NCBI RefSeq assembly: GCF_035917995.1
Contig: NZ_CP109131.1
Location: forward strand, 7,254,001-7,318,000
Direction of reading: 5' to 3'
Source: Streptosporangium sp. NBC_01755
GTDB taxonomy: Bacteria; Actinomycetota; Actinomycetes; Streptosporangiales; Streptosporangiaceae
Length of the DNA: 64,000 nucleotides
The notes beneath the pieces were generated by a model. It was not told the DNA's origin. It ran no database searches and saw only the letters and a list, made by a program, of their open reading frames with translations. The position numbers and the translations under genes were made by a program. Positions 40,706 to 47,609 of the stretch are shown here, one piece after another (position 1 is the first letter of the stretch; each line of letters begins with the position of its first letter).

Positions 40706-41980
40706 ATGTCGAGCCCGGTCTATGACGTCGTGGGCATCGGTTTTGGTCCTTCCAACCTCGCGCTCGCGGTGGCCCTGGAAGAGGAGTACGGCTCCGGTGT
40801 GAACGCGGTCTTCTTCGAAAGGCAACCCGCCTTCGGCTGGCACCGCAACATGCTCATCGAGGGCGCCACGATGCAGGTGCACTTCCTCAAGGACCTGGTC
40901 ACTCTGCGCAATCCCGCAAGCTCCTACTCCTTCCTGTCCTACCTCCAGGACAGGGGGAGGCTGGTCGACTTCATCAACCACAAGACCATGTTCCCCACCC
41001 GGCTGGAGTTCCACGACTACCTGGAATGGGTCGCCTCCTCCTTCGCCGGCCTGGTGCGCTACGACTCCGAGGTCGTCGCGGTACGTCCGTACGACGACGA
41101 CACCCTCGAAGTCGTCGTGGAACGCGGTGACGAGCTGCACACCTGCCTGACGCGCAACCTCGTGATCGCGGTCGGGCTCGAACCCGTGCTGCCCGACGGC
41201 GTGCGGCAGGGCGATCGGATCTGGCACACCGAGGAGCTGCTGGCCCGGCTCGAATCCCTCGGCGAGCGCGACCCCGGACGGTTCGTCGTGGTCGGCGCCG
41301 GGCAGAGCGCGGCCGAGGCGGTCGAGCACCTGCACCGCACCTACCCGTCCGCGGAGGTCTGCGCCGTCTTCACCAGGTACGGCTACTCACCGGCCGACGA
41401 CAGCCCGTTCGCCAACCGTATCTTCGACCCGCAGGCAGTCGACCACTTCTTCGCCGCCCCCGGGGAGGTGAAGCGCATGCTGCTCGCCTACTCCAGAAAC
41501 ACCAACTACTCGGTGGTGGACCTCGACCTCATCGACGAGCTCTACCGGCGTTCCTACGCGGAGAAGGTCGCGGGCGTCGAGCGGCTGCGCATGCTGAACG
41601 TCTCCCGCCTGCTCGACATGGACGACGACGGTGACAGCGCCCGCGTCCGGATGTGCTTCCTGCCCACGGGCGAGGTGAGCACGATCGAGGCCGACGCGGT
41701 CGTCTGCGCGACCGGCTACCGCGAGCGCGACCCGCGCGACCTGCTCGGCGAGGCACGCGAGCACTGCCGTACGGGTGAGATGGGCGAGCTGCTGGTGGAG
41801 CGCGACTATCGGGTCGTCACCGATCCCGGGCAGAGGTGGGGCGTCTACCTGCAGGGGGCCACCGAGGACACCCACGGGATCGCCTCCTCGCTGCTGTCCA
41901 TGACCGCCGTCCGCACCGGAGAGATCGTGCGCTCCATCGCCCGGCGCTCGGCGGGGGTCCCCCAGGGGGCCGAGCCGTAA
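40706..41980 (+). CDS. L-ornithine/L-lysine N-monooxygenase (siderophore hydroxylase)
   Basis: The 424-residue flavoprotein belongs to the SidA/PvdA/IucD family. It has the FAD-binding start DVVGIGFGPSNLALAVAL, the substrate-side block MQVHFLKDLVTLRNPAS, the NADPH glycine motif VVVGAGQSAAE and the late ATGYRERDP segment. These enzymes hydroxylate the side-chain amine of ornithine or lysine with FAD, NADPH and oxygen. A3 of the adjacent NRPS reads as N5-hydroxyornithine, so ornithine is the likely substrate. GAGAGGCG precedes the ATG. No formyl- or acetyltransferase gene accompanies it. Confidence 0.92.
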   Translation: MSSPVYDVVGIGFGPSNLALAVALEEEYGSGVNAVFFERQPAFGWHRNMLIEGATMQVHFLKDLVTLRNPASSYSFLSYLQDRGRLVDFINHKTMFPTRLEFHDYLEWVASSFAGLVRYDSEVVAVRPYDDDTLEVVVERGDELHTCLTRNLVIAVGLEPVLPDGVRQGDRIWHTEELLARLESLGERDPGRFVVVGAGQSAAEAVEHLHRTYPSAEVCAVFTRYGYSPADDSPFANRIFDPQAVDHFFAAPGEVKRMLLAYSRNTNYSVVDLDLIDELYRRSYAEKVAGVERLRMLNVSRLLDMDDDGDSARVRMCFLPTGEVSTIEADAVVCATGYRERDPRDLLGEAREHCRTGEMGELLVERDYRVVTDPGQRWGVYLQGATEDTHGIASSLLSMTAVRTGEIVRSIARRSAGVPQGAEP

Positions 41981-42124
41981 CCGGACCCTCGGCCCGCTCG
42001 GGCGCGGACCGTCCTCACTCGCGGCCCCGTGACGTCTCGACACGGAGCGATCGGTTACGTGACTCTACGTGTTCACTTGATTACCTTTGGTGTCGTTGTA
42101 TTCCGTAGGTAACCGAGGAGGATC

Positions 42125-42430
42125 ATGAACACCTTCATCCGCAGTGCCCGCATCGGCCTGGCAGGGGCGGTTCTGGCCGGCGTCGGCCTGCTCGGCGTAC
42201 TTCCCGTGACCGGTGCCCACGCCGAGTCGTCCCAGGCCGCACCGGCGGTTGCCTGCTCGCACACGGCCGCGGACGGCTGGATCTGCTTCCTGCGGTACTG
42301 CGACCGTTACTACTGCTACTACGACTGCTATCCAACCCTGGCCGCGCGTAACAAGGGAGAGAAGCCTTCCGAGACCGTTCGTGTTCCCAAGCCCGAGGGG
42401 ACACCTCCCGCCCAGATCACCAGGCCCTGA
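42125..42430 (+). CDS. Small secreted Cys/Tyr-rich protein
   Basis: The 101-residue product has a clear Sec signal peptide (helix to about residue 26, cleavage near GAHA-ES). A short mature region follows, with five cysteines, six tyrosines and a tryptophan within about 26 residues (pieces WICFLRYC and YYCYYDCYP), then a Lys/Pro tail. A perfect GAGGAGGAT ribosome site supports it. I know no family match; it could be a disulfide-stabilised or metal-binding extracellular peptide. It follows the siderophore locus but has no iron box. A 9-bp GCGCACCGC/GCGGTGCGC hairpin lies about 60 bases downstream. Confidence 0.7.
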   Translation: MNTFIRSARIGLAGAVLAGVGLLGVLPVTGAHAESSQAAPAVACSHTAADGWICFLRYCDRYYCYYDCYPTLAARNKGEKPSETVRVPKPEGTPPAQITRP

Positions 42431-42700
42431 CCGGCGGAGCCGTGAGGTCGTGGACCGGGTACGCGCGGTCGTGCCGTCCACGCTGGGGAAAGCGCACCGC
42501 GAGGGTTCCTGCGGTGCGCCGGGTGGCCGTCCGGGCAGATGCTCGGGCGGCCACGGGAAGCGCAGCACCTCGCACCGCCGTGTCGACGTCATCCGCGCCG
42601 AGACCGTCGCCAACCGGCCACGCTAAGGCACGTTGCAGAAACAGCACCAGGGCGCGCCGCCGAGCGGCTCCGTCCCCGCTCGGGCGATGGGACGTCCGGT

Positions 42701-42879
42701 TCAGGGGTGGAGGGCGAGCCCCTTGAGCACCTTGTCGACCCCGTTGCGCGGCCCGTGCACCGCGAGCCCGACCAGGCGAAGCTCATCGGAGGGCACGGCG
42801 CGCACCGCGGCCCGGTTGTCCTCGTCGTTGTCGGTCTTGAACAGCTCCTCCGTGTACAGGGCCACCTCCAGCCCGTGCG
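42701..42879 (-). pseudogene. 3' fragment of a DUF2000-family gene
   Basis: The minus strand encodes about 57 residues ending in a stop at 42701 (LEVALYTEELFKTDNDEDNR, later GPRNGVDKVLKGL). They match the C-terminus of DUF2000 proteins as I recall them. The N-terminal half is absent: the frame leaves the family at about 42880, where an AraC-like fragment begins on the other strand. No start codon with a ribosome site remains. Confidence 0.6.
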
Positions 42880-43160
42880 CTGGCCGGGTTCGCGGGCCGC
42901 GCGGCCGGGCTGCCGCTGTTCGCCGCGCCGGTCGTCCACGACCCGGTGCTCGCCGGAGGGCTGGGCCGCCTGCACGCCGCACTCCTCGGCGGAGCCCCCG
43001 CCCTGATCGCCGACGAGCTGCTGGACGCGGTCATCCCCGCCCTGGTCCGCCGCGCGGCCCTCAGTGGTCCCGTCGCGAGGGGCCCGCGGTTCCGGGCGGG
43101 GAGCCGGGGTACGGCGGGCGTCGCCGGGCGCGTGGCGGAACTGCTCGAGGACGACTACCG
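42880..43160 (+). pseudogene. Internal fragment of an AraC-family regulator
   Basis: The plus strand reads LPLFAAPVVHDPVLAGGLGR, then LHAALLGG and RVAELLEDDY. This resembles the hinge between the sensor domain and the first helices of the DNA-binding domain in AraC-type regulators. Both the N-terminal part and the HTH are missing. AraC and DUF2000 genes are often divergent neighbours, so the pair looks like the remains of one locus after loss of the shared promoter region and both 5' ends. Confidence 0.45.
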
Positions 43161-43179
43161 GACCGACCACAGCGCCGAC

Positions 43180-43700
43180 TTCCTGATTGAGGCCCAGGTT
43201 GAGGCGACGGGCGCATTCGAGTAGGCCGACGCCCTTGTCCAGGAGGTCGTGGACTTGGTGCCGGCGTTCGCAGCGCGGTCGCATGCGATACCAGCAACAG
43301 CTAGAGCACGAGACAGACGAGCGCCCGCCCGGCCCGCCGGCTCCCTGGCCAACGCGCCCAGCTGATCGGTGAGCCGCCTCGTCCGCCGTTGACAACGCTC
43401 CAGAAGCCCAGGAACCTGCTCCCGGAACGTCCGCCGCGGGCAACTCCAAACCGGACAGGCCATCCGCCGTATCCTGACCACCACGACCACCCGCCGACCA
43501 TCCATCGGCACATCAGTGACCGTCCGCCGACACCAGCCGTGCACCCGCTTCGTCAGCGTCGCACACCCTGGACACGGCACCGGATCATCCCGCGTCCGTG
43601 CCACCACGCGGATGAGATCACCCTCATCCGCCACACCCTCAATGATCAGCGCGGACAGCCCGGCAAACACCACGCTCGCAAGAACGTCAGCCTCCAGCAC
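43180..43700 (-). pseudogene. ISL3-family transposase remnant
   Basis: From a GTG at 43700 the minus strand encodes an ISL3-type zinc-finger N-terminus (DDPVPCPGCATLTKRVHGWC, then RRMACPVWSCPRRTFREQVP). After about 130 residues the family match continues in another frame (RRHQVHDLLDKGVGLLECAR) and then stops near 43190. The DDE catalytic domain is gone. The element is a dead fragment and marks a site of past transposition next to the DUF2000/AraC scar. Confidence 0.7.
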
Positions 43701-43803
43701 CCCTCACCCTGACACGAGGTGACGCACAGCTACCACCGATACGAGACAGAGCCGAAAAACACTCCCCCCACCCGGTGAGCCCGTACAAGATCGGAGACAC
43801 TGC

Positions 43804-44079
43804 ATGTCCACGCTCGAACCTCACGTCATCGGCCGGCAATCAGATGGCACGCTCCTGATCGGCCTTGATCACATGGCGATCATCACGCACGAGATCGAAG
43901 GAGGTGCATTCCACACCCGCATCGGTTCCGCTTACGCCCACACCCGGTGGAACGTCGTCAACGAGCCGATACCAGCAGGGCTGATCAGCGATGAAGACCT
44001 CGCCCAGCTCAAGGAACGCGAAATCGAGTACCTCGCGTGGAGGCGATCAATCGACACTCCCGGAGGACTAACGCTATGA
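43804..44079 (+). CDS. Small hypothetical protein, 91 residues
   Basis: The ATG at 43804 follows GGAGA at a suitable distance. The product has a beta-rich first half and an acidic helix with DEDLAQLKEREIEYLAW. I do not recognise it. Its stop overlaps the next start (ATGA), so it begins a run of very short coupled genes. Base composition is lower in GC than the neighbours, which hints at acquisition with a mobile element. Confidence 0.6.
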   Translation: MSTLEPHVIGRQSDGTLLIGLDHMAIITHEIEGGAFHTRIGSAYAHTRWNVVNEPIPAGLISDEDLAQLKEREIEYLAWRRSIDTPGGLTL

Positions 44080-44168
44080 CGTTGACATGGACCCGGTTCG
44101 GCTTCACCTTCACTGCCGTCCCGCTGGAAATCAAAAGCATCCCGAAGAACCCCGAGGAGACCCAATGA
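44076..44168 (+). CDS. Very small hypothetical protein, 30 residues
   Basis: The ATG overlaps the preceding stop (ATGA), and CGGAGGA 11 bases upstream provides a ribosome site. The product (start MTLTWTRFGFTFTAVPLEIK) has no recognised motif. Its TGA again overlaps a following ATG at 44165, continuing the coupled chain. Confidence 0.45.
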   Translation: MTLTWTRFGFTFTAVPLEIKSIPKNPEETQ

Positions 44169-44388
44169 CCTTTCACTCTTGACGACGCCTACAAGCTCGC
44201 CAAACGTGCCCACACCGGGCAGGCTCGTGAAGCGGGCAGACATCGGCCACAACTCCGATCCCGAGCGCCTCGCCGCGCTGGAGCCGAAGAAGGCCGAGAG
44301 CCTCGCCCACCGATACGAGAAGGCGCTCGCGATCCTCGATTCGTGCGAGGCGGCAGGGTGGAAGCCCGACCCCCAGGAGGACCGTTGA
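44165..44388 (+). pseudogene. Small gene broken by frameshifts
   Basis: The ATG at 44165 meets a stop after five codons. One base further on, a second frame reads LDDAYKLAKRAHTGQAREAG, and a third frame then reads RADIGHNSDPERLAALEPKK and ends at 44388. The three pieces join plausibly into one helical protein of about 70 residues if two single-base changes are allowed. Alternatively a TTG at 44179 starts the last frame alone. Confidence 0.4.
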
Positions 44389-44471
44389 CCGACGACATGC
44401 TGTCCTGGCTCGGCCATGAGGTGGAGGCGAGACTCGCCACAGCCCGCGCCGCAGCGGACAAACTTTTCTAG
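44385..44471 (+). CDS. Very small hypothetical protein, 28 residues
   Basis: A TTG overlapping the previous stop (TTGA) lies behind AGGAGG and encodes MLSWLGHEVEARLATARAAA after four leading residues. It is an amphipathic helix without a known match. The strong ribosome site is the main support. Confidence 0.35.
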   Translation: MTDDMLSWLGHEVEARLATARAAADKLF

Positions 44472-44480
44472 GATCCGGGA

Positions 44481-44669
44481 ATGACGTTGTTCATCACAAC
44501 CAAAGCCAGCGACTACTACCACCTGACCGAATGTCCAGGGTTCCAGGCAGGTCGCCGCGGCAGCGAACAGGCCGGATATACGCTCCACGACATTCTGGAA
44601 ATGAGCGAGGCGGACGCCCGCGCAGCAGGCAAAAAGCCATGCAAGCAGTGTGTATCCGACCGGTCGTGA
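44481..44669 (+). CDS. Small Cys-containing protein, 62 residues
   Basis: The product begins MTLFITTKASDYYHLTECPG and ends GKKPCKQCVSDRS. The spacing of His, Cys and a final CxxC resembles the short zinc or DNA-damage-sensor-like modules (Ada-type) fused to nucleases elsewhere, but the match is weak. A GGATCCGGGA stretch precedes the ATG. Its stop codon lies inside the left arm of the structured element at 44661. Confidence 0.55.
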   Translation: MTLFITTKASDYYHLTECPGFQAGRRGSEQAGYTLHDILEMSEADARAAGKKPCKQCVSDRS

Positions 44670-44764
44670 GGAAGGCCCGAGAGCTAGATATGCCAGTAGA
44701 CCCACTGGGGTCTACCTGGAATCGAACCAGGATAGAAGGAAGCTCTCGAATGGCCTCACGACCG
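44661..44764. ncRNA. Structured element with tRNA T-arm motif (three-way junction)
   Basis: Outer arms CGGTCGTGAGG (44661-44671) and CGAGAGCT (44678-44685) pair perfectly with AGCTCTCG (44741-44748) and CCTCACGACCG (44754-44764) across a small internal loop. Inside, TAGACCC/GGGTCTA (44697-44714) abuts CCTGG/CCAGG (44715-44731). On the minus strand the latter is CCTGG-TTCGATT-CCAGG, a textbook tRNA T-arm, directly followed by a 7-bp stem like an acceptor stem. The order is permuted compared with a normal tRNA, and no D arm is visible. The transcribed strand is unknown. Confidence 0.5.
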
Positions 44765-44837
44765 AAAAACGAGGAAAGCGGGAAGGCTAGAACTTTTTTA
44801 AGAAGGTGAGAAGGAAGCCCTCCCATGGCCTCGCGAT
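44735..44837. repeat. Imperfect 28-base direct repeat
   Basis: The right arm of the structured element (44735-44762) recurs with about six changes at 44810-44837, just past a T-run, beside the 3' end of the next gene. The left arm is not repeated, so the second copy is partial. Confidence 0.7.
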
Positions 44838-44847
44838 CTCCACACTA

Positions 44848-46962
44848 TCAGGCGGGAATCAGCTCGTGCAGCGTCCCAGGCGTGTACACCCGTGCACCCT
44901 CCGGTAGATCAGCCGGCGCCTGCAAGCCGATGTAGGTGGCGTGCTCACCCTGCGAGCCCTTCCGCCGCAGCAGGTCGGCCAGGTACCGGACGCGCAGGTG
45001 GTCACGTTCAACGATCGAACGCACCAGGAGAGAGGCCGTGACGCGGTTGCCTTCCACCTGGTTGAAGCCAGGGTGCCCCTTCAGGTAGAGGTGCAGCCAC
45101 TTCACCCGCCAGGCGCCGTCGTCGCCGCGCAGGAAGACGAGCGGCAGGGCGACCCGCCCTGACCCGCGCAGGTCGGACTTCATCCGCACGGTGCGAGGCT
45201 CGAACGGCATGCCCTCCTGCTCGGCGTCCCTGCTCATGTATCCGAAGAACGCCTCAGCCGCTTCGTCGAACGCCTCGCCGCTGTAGATGTTGACCTGAGG
45301 GATGATGATTGACTTGGTCGCCTGGGCGAGGCGGATGTTGACGAACTCGGTCGCGCCGTCGGCGGCGTCGGTGAGGTCACCGGAGTATTCAGCGAAGCCG
45401 TTGCTGTAGCTCGTCCACGAGATGTGCTCGGGATTGCCGTAGGAGGCGTCCAGCATCAGGGCCGACAGGTCGTAGTCGGTGCGCCGCTCGGCCTGCCGCC
45501 AGTAGACGAAGAACCGCAGCAGCTCCCCGTCCACCGCCGACAGCGAGCCGCGCGGCAGCATTCCAAGTCCGGGCGCGACGGCCTTGCCCGACAGCGGCAG
45601 GGCGATGTCGAGCGCGTCGGGATCGACGATCAGCTCGCCGGGGTCGGGAAGCCTCCGGGTGATCTCCTCGTCCAAGATGGACACTGCCCGCGACACGACA
45701 TCCTCCTCGATCGGGGAGCGTGCATCGGCTGCCGTCCATGCTCTGCCGTGCCGGTTGGCGAAGACACGCCCTGCGACGGGGACGAGCCGGTTCTGCAGGT
45801 GCTCACGCAACGACAGCAGGACCCGGCAGGAGGCGCCCACCGCGGCCTTCTCTGCGGCGTCCAGCACGGCCGAGGCCGACATGCCGGTCCGCAGCAGGTG
45901 ATCGAGACGGCGCAGCAGCGCGCCGGGCGCCTTCTCCAGCAGGTCGACCGCGTCGTCGGTGCGGCCCTCCGACAGGGCCGCCTCCACCCGGCTGTCGAGA
46001 CCACGCGCCTGGCGTACCCCTCTGGCGACCTCGAAGACGTGTGCGGCGCGCGGGAAGCTCGGATACTCGCCGGGGTGGAGCCGTTCACCGAGCCGCTTCC
46101 ACTGCTCCCGGTACCGCGGCACGTCGCCGAGCTTGGCCGGGGAGGCGACCGTGTCCAGGGCCTGCAGGAGAGTCCGGCGCTCAGCCCGAGGAAACGAGCG
46201 GAACCTGGTGGGGGTGGCCAGCGTGACGTCTCCGCCGGAGCAGCCGCAGGCGAGACGCAGCACGTCGGTCACCGTGTCCACGAGCAGCGGGCGACCGGCG
46301 GCCAGGCGCACCTCGTTGATGACGGCGCGGTTCTCGCGCACCGGGATGCGTTCGGGCTCGTCGGCGCAGAACGCGGCCAGTATGCGGAGCGCCGCCAGGT
46401 CTTCGGCGGACAGCGGCACTTCCGAGCCCGCCAGCGAGAAGTACAGCTCGCGCGCCTCCGACTCCAGGCTTCCGCCCAGCTCCAGCATGGTCACCCGGTC
46501 GCCGGCCAGCGGGATCAGCTCGGCGTGCGCGGCCAGCAGGTCGGCGTAGGTGTGCTGGTAACGGCCGTAGCCGGGCAGCACGAGCAGGTTGAGCGTCGCC
46601 GGCTGGACGCGCGTGGCGGCGACCGGGTCGAGCAGCGCCTCCCGCAGGAGCCCGGCCCAGAACTCGATGGTGTCGGGGACGTTCTTGGGGAAGTTGAGGA
46701 AGTAGGCGTTGTGCTGCACGTGGTCGCCGACCAGGTGGCGGACGGCGGCCAGGACCCGCACGCCGAGATCGACCACGGTTTCGCCGCGCAGCCTCGCCAG
46801 GCGGTCGAGCAGGGCCGCCGAGCACTTGAAGCCGACGCTCAGCAGTGCGGCGTCGAGTTGGCGGGCGGCCACCTCTCCCCAGCTCGGGTGGGAGCCGGCG
46901 GGAGTGTCGCCGATGGGGACGCGCAGCCGCCGGGCGATGACGAGGCTTTCCATAGTGTCCAC
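44848..46962 (-). CDS. Large protein with TerD-like C-terminus (SCO0854-family-like)
   Basis: The 704-residue protein has a helical N-terminus, a mixed middle region, and a C-terminal block (HISWTSYSNGFAEYSGD, then ATEFVNIRLAQA and IYSGEAFDEAAEAFFGYM) that resembles TerD-fold domains of tellurite/stress proteins. The layout recalls the MXAN_6230/SCO0854 family, whose members carry a RING-like zinc region near residue 130. Here the matching stretch (YGRYQHTYADLLAAHAEL) has no cysteines. The GTG at 46962 lacks a ribosome site but follows TATAAG by eight bases, fitting leaderless translation. Role unknown. Confidence 0.55.
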   Translation of the reverse strand: MDTMESLVIARRLRVPIGDTPAGSHPSWGEVAARQLDAALLSVGFKCSAALLDRLARLRGETVVDLGVRVLAAVRHLVGDHVQHNAYFLNFPKNVPDTIEFWAGLLREALLDPVAATRVQPATLNLLVLPGYGRYQHTYADLLAAHAELIPLAGDRVTMLELGGSLESEARELYFSLAGSEVPLSAEDLAALRILAAFCADEPERIPVRENRAVINEVRLAAGRPLLVDTVTDVLRLACGCSGGDVTLATPTRFRSFPRAERRTLLQALDTVASPAKLGDVPRYREQWKRLGERLHPGEYPSFPRAAHVFEVARGVRQARGLDSRVEAALSEGRTDDAVDLLEKAPGALLRRLDHLLRTGMSASAVLDAAEKAAVGASCRVLLSLREHLQNRLVPVAGRVFANRHGRAWTAADARSPIEEDVVSRAVSILDEEITRRLPDPGELIVDPDALDIALPLSGKAVAPGLGMLPRGSLSAVDGELLRFFVYWRQAERRTDYDLSALMLDASYGNPEHISWTSYSNGFAEYSGDLTDAADGATEFVNIRLAQATKSIIIPQVNIYSGEAFDEAAEAFFGYMSRDAEQEGMPFEPRTVRMKSDLRGSGRVALPLVFLRGDDGAWRVKWLHLYLKGHPGFNQVEGNRVTASLLVRSIVERDHLRVRYLADLLRRKGSQGEHATYIGLQAPADLPEGARVYTPGTLHELIPA

Positions 46963-47090
46963 GGATGCACCTTATAGCCGGGACATGTCTGCGTTCTGTG
47001 GGTTTTCTGGGCCTGCGCGATCTCGCTTAAAGGGGGCAATTTAATAACGCATCCCTGGAATGATCTCTGGTGTCTGAACGCTGAAACGCG

Positions 47091-47118
47091 AAAGGCGGCC
47101 TCCGCACCCACGGAGACC
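47091..47118. terminator. Hairpin upstream of the zinc-ribbon-like gene
   Basis: GGCGGCCTCCG pairs with CGGAGACCGCC across CACCCA, with one wobble-type mismatch. There is no T-run. It lies between divergent genes, so it may be regulatory. Confidence 0.35.
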
Positions 47119-47194
47119 GCCCGAGACTTTCGCCACATCAGACCCGCAACCCCCCGCGTGTCTCCCGCAAGCGTACGACCTCGGGGAGACCACG

Positions 47195-47521
47195 ATGCCT
47201 TACTGGATTCACTCCGCACCTGACGACCTCGACGACGGCCTGCGGGAGTGCGCCCGCGCCGGACGATGCTCCGACGCCCGCCTCGAGGTCGTGGCCGGCA
47301 AGACGGTCCGCCGCGGCGCCTTCACCCCGCGCGCCTACTGCGACTCCTGCCGTGGCATCTTCGACGGCGCGAAATGCCGTCAGTGCGGTGTCGTGTACAC
47401 GGCGCAGGAGTACCGGGACCTTGTCGCCGCGACCGGAGACATGATCCGCCGAGCTGGTGTTCGCCGGCGCAGCCTCGCCGCACCGGGCTCCTTCGACGAC
47501 ATCGAAGCTCGCCGCGCCTGA
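47195..47521 (+). CDS. Small putative zinc-ribbon protein, 108 residues
   Basis: The ATG lies behind GGGAGACC. Residues 48-66 contain CDSC and CRQCG, a four-cysteine zinc-ribbon spacing, with an earlier ECARAGRC pair. The C-terminal helix is basic (MIRRAGVRRRSL). It is probably a nucleic-acid or protein-binding module, but I know no specific family. It precedes rtcB by 88 bases on the same strand and could share its transcript. Confidence 0.6.
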   Translation: MPYWIHSAPDDLDDGLRECARAGRCSDARLEVVAGKTVRRGAFTPRAYCDSCRGIFDGAKCRQCGVVYTAQEYRDLVAATGDMIRRAGVRRRSLAAPGSFDDIEARRA

Positions 47522-47609
47522 GCGGCGAAAACCAGTACGACCCGCGCCGTGAAGCGTCCTACGCTGCCAGCACGGCGCGGTATCGACCCTTTCCAGATCG
47601 TAGACCCCT

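Noticed and set aside
44661-44764. Calling a conventional tRNA gene here
   Set aside because: The T-arm is present but the 5' acceptor strand is on the wrong side and no D arm or seven-base anticodon loop can be drawn.
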